Positions 4,938-6,522 of a stretch of DNA of 6,522 nt are shown in pieces (position 1 is the stretch's first letter; the number at the start of each line of letters is the position of its first letter). Position numbers and translations under genes: made by a program. This DNA comes from Candidatus Bipolaricaulota bacterium (GTDB lineage: Bacteria > Bipolaricaulota > Bipolaricaulia > UBA7950 > UBA9294). The notes under the pieces are model-generated. The model was not told where the DNA came from. It did not search any database and saw only the letters and a program-made list of their open reading frames with translations. The stretch is taken from positions 1 to 6,522 of the forward strand of contig JAJOKK010000143.1 in assembly GCA_021129875.1 (NCBI GenBank), given 5' to 3'.

Positions 4938-6260
4938 TCACACCCCAAGAATATCGAGTGGGGAGCGGCCCTTGCCCCGCCGGCCGGTCATCAGCTTGAG
5001 CGCTTTTTTTGATTCCTTGAACCGACCAAGAACTCGATTGACATCCCTCACCTTGTTCCCGCTTCCCCGGGCGATCCTCTTCTTCCGACTTCCGCCAATT
5101 ATAGACGGTTGCAGCCGCTCTTCCAATGTCATCGCTCGGATGATCGCCAGTGACCGACCGATCTCACTCTCGTCGACCGCGGTATCACCTTTGAGTTTCG
5201 CCGCACCGGGGAGCTTGTCCAGAATACCGGAAAGAGGGCCCAGCTTTTGCATCTCCTCGAGCTGCTCCAGAAAATCCTGCAGGGTGAACTGGTTCTTCTT
5301 AATCCGCTGGGCGAGACGTTCGGCTTTGTCCTGGTCGAGTGTTGCTTCGGCCTGCTCGATCAGCGAGAGGACGTCCCCCATCCCCAGGATCCTGTCGGCC
5401 ATCCGCTCCGGATGGAACGGTTCCAGATCGGGGAGCTTCTCTCCTACTCCGACAAATTTGATCGGCCGGCCGGTTATCCGGCGAATGGAAAGGGCTGCTC
5501 CGCCACGTGCGTCACCATCGAGTTTAGTCAGGATCACTCCGGTAAGATCGATCCTCTCATCGAAGGTTACGGCGATGCTCACCGCCTCTTGCCCGGTCAT
5601 CGCGTCGGCGACAAGGAGGATTTCATCAGGAGATACGGCCGCCTTTATCTCCTGTAGCTCGGACATCATCTCTTTATCGATCTGCAAGCGCCCCGCAGTG
5701 TCGATGATGACAACGTCGTACAGATTTTCTTCGCTCCATTCGCGTGCCGCCGCAGCGATCTTCACCGGGGTCCGGCCCTCGTCAAAGCGGACCGGGACAT
5801 CCAAACTCTCTCCCAAGGTCTTAAGTTGGGTCACCGCTGCAGGACGGTAGACATCGACCGCTACCAGCACGGGTCTACGCCCTTCCTTCTTCAGCTTCAG
5901 CGCGAGCTTCGCCGCGCTGGTCGTCTTTCCCGACCCCTGCAACCCGACGAGCATGATCACCGACGGACGCCGGTCTAGGGAGAGACCGGCATGCTCTCCC
6001 CCCATCAGAGAGATGAGCTCATCGCGCACAATCTTCACGACCTGCTGTCCCGGGGAGAGGCTCTGCAAGACCTCCTCTCCCACCGCGCGCTCGCGGATAT
6101 GCCCGGTCAGTTCCTTGACGACCTTGTAATTTACATCGGCCTCGAGCAGGGCAAGGCGGATCTCGCGCAGCCCAGCGGTTACGTCCGCCTCAGAGAGTTT
6201 CCCTTTCCCTCGCAGGCGCGAGAAGACGGTGTTCAACTTGTTCGTTAAGGAATCAAACAT
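4938..6260 (-). CDS. ffh: Signal recognition particle protein (SRP54 GTPase)
   Basis: Ffh binds SRP RNA and the signal sequence of nascent membrane and exported proteins, and with FtsY delivers them to the translocon. Counting from the ATG at 6260, the 440 residues show the N domain (1 to about 90) and the G domain with G1 GLQGSGKTT (106-114), DVYRPAAVTQLK (136-147), DTAGR (187-191), TKLDGDARGG (245-254) and GVGEKLPDLEPF (271-282). The methionine-containing M domain then carries the SRP RNA-binding motif RIARGSG (395-401). The C-terminal tail is basic. An upstream ATG at 6272 would add MGDR, but MFDSL is the usual family start and has a GGGGGA ribosome site 4 nt ahead, so 6260 is preferred. 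It is the promoter-proximal gene of the cluster, yet is separated from rpsP by a repeat-rich gap. Length and motifs are complete. Confidence 0.96.
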   Translation of the reverse strand: MFDSLTNKLNTVFSRLRGKGKLSEADVTAGLREIRLALLEADVNYKVVKELTGHIRERAVGEEVLQSLSPGQQVVKIVRDELISLMGGEHAGLSLDRRPSVIMLVGLQGSGKTTSAAKLALKLKKEGRRPVLVAVDVYRPAAVTQLKTLGESLDVPVRFDEGRTPVKIAAAAREWSEENLYDVVIIDTAGRLQIDKEMMSELQEIKAAVSPDEILLVADAMTGQEAVSIAVTFDERIDLTGVILTKLDGDARGGAALSIRRITGRPIKFVGVGEKLPDLEPFHPERMADRILGMGDVLSLIEQAEATLDQDKAERLAQRIKKNQFTLQDFLEQLEEMQKLGPLSGILDKLPGAAKLKGDTAVDESEIGRSLAIIRAMTLEERLQPSIIGGSRKKRIARGSGNKVRDVNRVLGRFKESKKALKLMTGRRGKGRSPLDILGV

Positions 6261-6305
6261 TCTATCCCCCATTCTTCAAGGTTATTAGCGATCAATTACA
6301 AGGGC

Positions 6306-6329
6306 TCGGCAACTTGCCGATCTTGCCAA
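6306..6329. promoter_or_regulatory. Palindrome plus extra half-site in the ffh leader
   Basis: TCGGCAACTTGCCGA (6306-6320) is a perfect 15-nt palindrome around one central base. A third copy of the half-site, TTGCCAA, follows at 6323-6329. Three TTGCCRA half-sites within 24 nt look like an operator or a small RNA hairpin in the leader. There is no regulator in the window to pair it with. Confidence 0.3.
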
Positions 6330-6359
6330 CTTCTACCGGATACCTGATACCCAGCATTA

Positions 6360-6388
6360 AGGATAATCGCCCTTGCACCGTTCTTCAA
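6360..6388 (-). promoter_or_regulatory. Candidate sigma-70 promoter for ffh
   Basis: On the minus strand TTGAAG (6388-6383) is followed after exactly 17 nt by TATCCT (6365-6360). Each box matches the consensus at four of six positions. Transcription would start near 6353, giving a leader of about 90 nt before the ffh ATG at 6260. This is a weak match found by eye and could be chance. Confidence 0.3.
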
Positions 6389-6423
6389 ACCAACAGATCA
6401 AGTAGGATGATCCGTCAACTACC

Positions 6424-6446
6424 GGCCCCCGGCCTTGCTTGTGCAA
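6424..6446. repeat. Dispersed intergenic repeat B, copy 2
   Basis: GGCCCCCGGCCTTGCTT (6424-6440) matches 131-147 at 16 of 17 positions and keeps the GGCC-3 nt-GGCC mini-hairpin. GCAAC follows at 6443-6447. It lies about 60 nt from a repeat A copy, upstream of the candidate ffh promoter. Confidence 0.6.
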
Positions 6447-6501
6447 CATAACAGGATGCTACACAAATCTCTTCTCCTTGCAGAACAGAAGCTTTCACCG
6501 T

Positions 6502-6522
6502 CTCGGGGGGTGCAGTAGCCGA
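6502..6522 (+). repeat. Dispersed intergenic repeat A, copy 3 (cut by window end)
   Basis: Positions 6502-6522 match 4777-4797 at 20 of 21 positions, with the core GGGGGGTGCAGTA at 6505-6517. The upstream bases CTTTCACCG also resemble the start of copy 2. The window ends inside the match, so it may continue and may include an opposed copy like the one at 4807-4819. Confidence 0.75.

Noticed and set aside
4748..4948. 66-residue minus-strand protein
   Set aside because: Made up of translated repeats (A, its hairpin and the 9-bp repeat) and overlaps the end of ffh.
4888..5850. Long plus-strand open frame of 320 codons opposite ffh
   Set aside because: Antisense shadow of a complete, motif-rich ffh; low-complexity Ser/Arg/Pro-rich translation with no recognisable domain.

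Overview
The window is a single-strand (all minus) housekeeping cluster from a bacterium of moderate-to-high GC content. In transcription order (right to left) it reads: ffh (SRP GTPase), rpsP (ribosomal protein S16), khpA-like KH-domain protein, trmD (tRNA m1G37 methyltransferase), a SPOUT-fold RNA methyltransferase of the kind found next to trmD, rplS (ribosomal protein L19), a possible 37-codon small ORF, lepB (signal peptidase I) and coaX (type III pantothenate kinase). A possible start of a further minus-strand gene lies at the extreme left edge. The order ffh-rpsP-KH-trmD-SPOUT-rplS-lepB resembles the arrangement I recall from Thermotoga and other deep-branching, often thermophilic bacteria. 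Bipolaricaulota/Acetothermia or a Thermotogota-like lineage is my best guess, at low confidence. rimM, which usually sits between the KH gene and trmD, is absent.

Layout. 6261-6522: ffh leader with a candidate promoter, a palindrome with an extra half-site, and two dispersed repeats. 4938-6260: ffh. 4566-4937: a 372-nt gene-free gap packed with small repeats and hairpins. 2370-4565: a tight five-gene run (rpsP, khpA, trmD, SPOUT, rplS) in which stops overlap starts or Shine-Dalgarno sequences overlap stops. 2257-2370: small ORF whose ATG overlaps the rplS stop. 1312-2193: lepB, with a TTG start. 1120-1311: 192-nt gap with no convincing gene. 325-1119: coaX. 1-324: gap with the same dispersed repeats as the right end, inverted.

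The genes join two themes. One is translation: two ribosomal proteins, two RNA methyltransferases and an RNA-binding KH protein. The other is protein export: the SRP GTPase that delivers nascent chains to the membrane and the peptidase that removes their signal sequences. CoaX is the first step of coenzyme A synthesis and looks like a passenger at the distal end.

Three things stand out. (1) An 87-bp inverted-repeat element sits exactly in frame inside trmD (codons 76-104), adding 29 residues to the enzyme, as Rickettsia palindromic elements do in their host genes. (2) LepB carries an apparent PDZ-like domain inserted between its catalytic Ser and Lys segments. (3) A 13-nt core, GGGGGGTGYAGTA, recurs four times in the gene-free gaps, flanking ffh as direct repeats and the whole cluster as inverted repeats, with one pair forming a hairpin.
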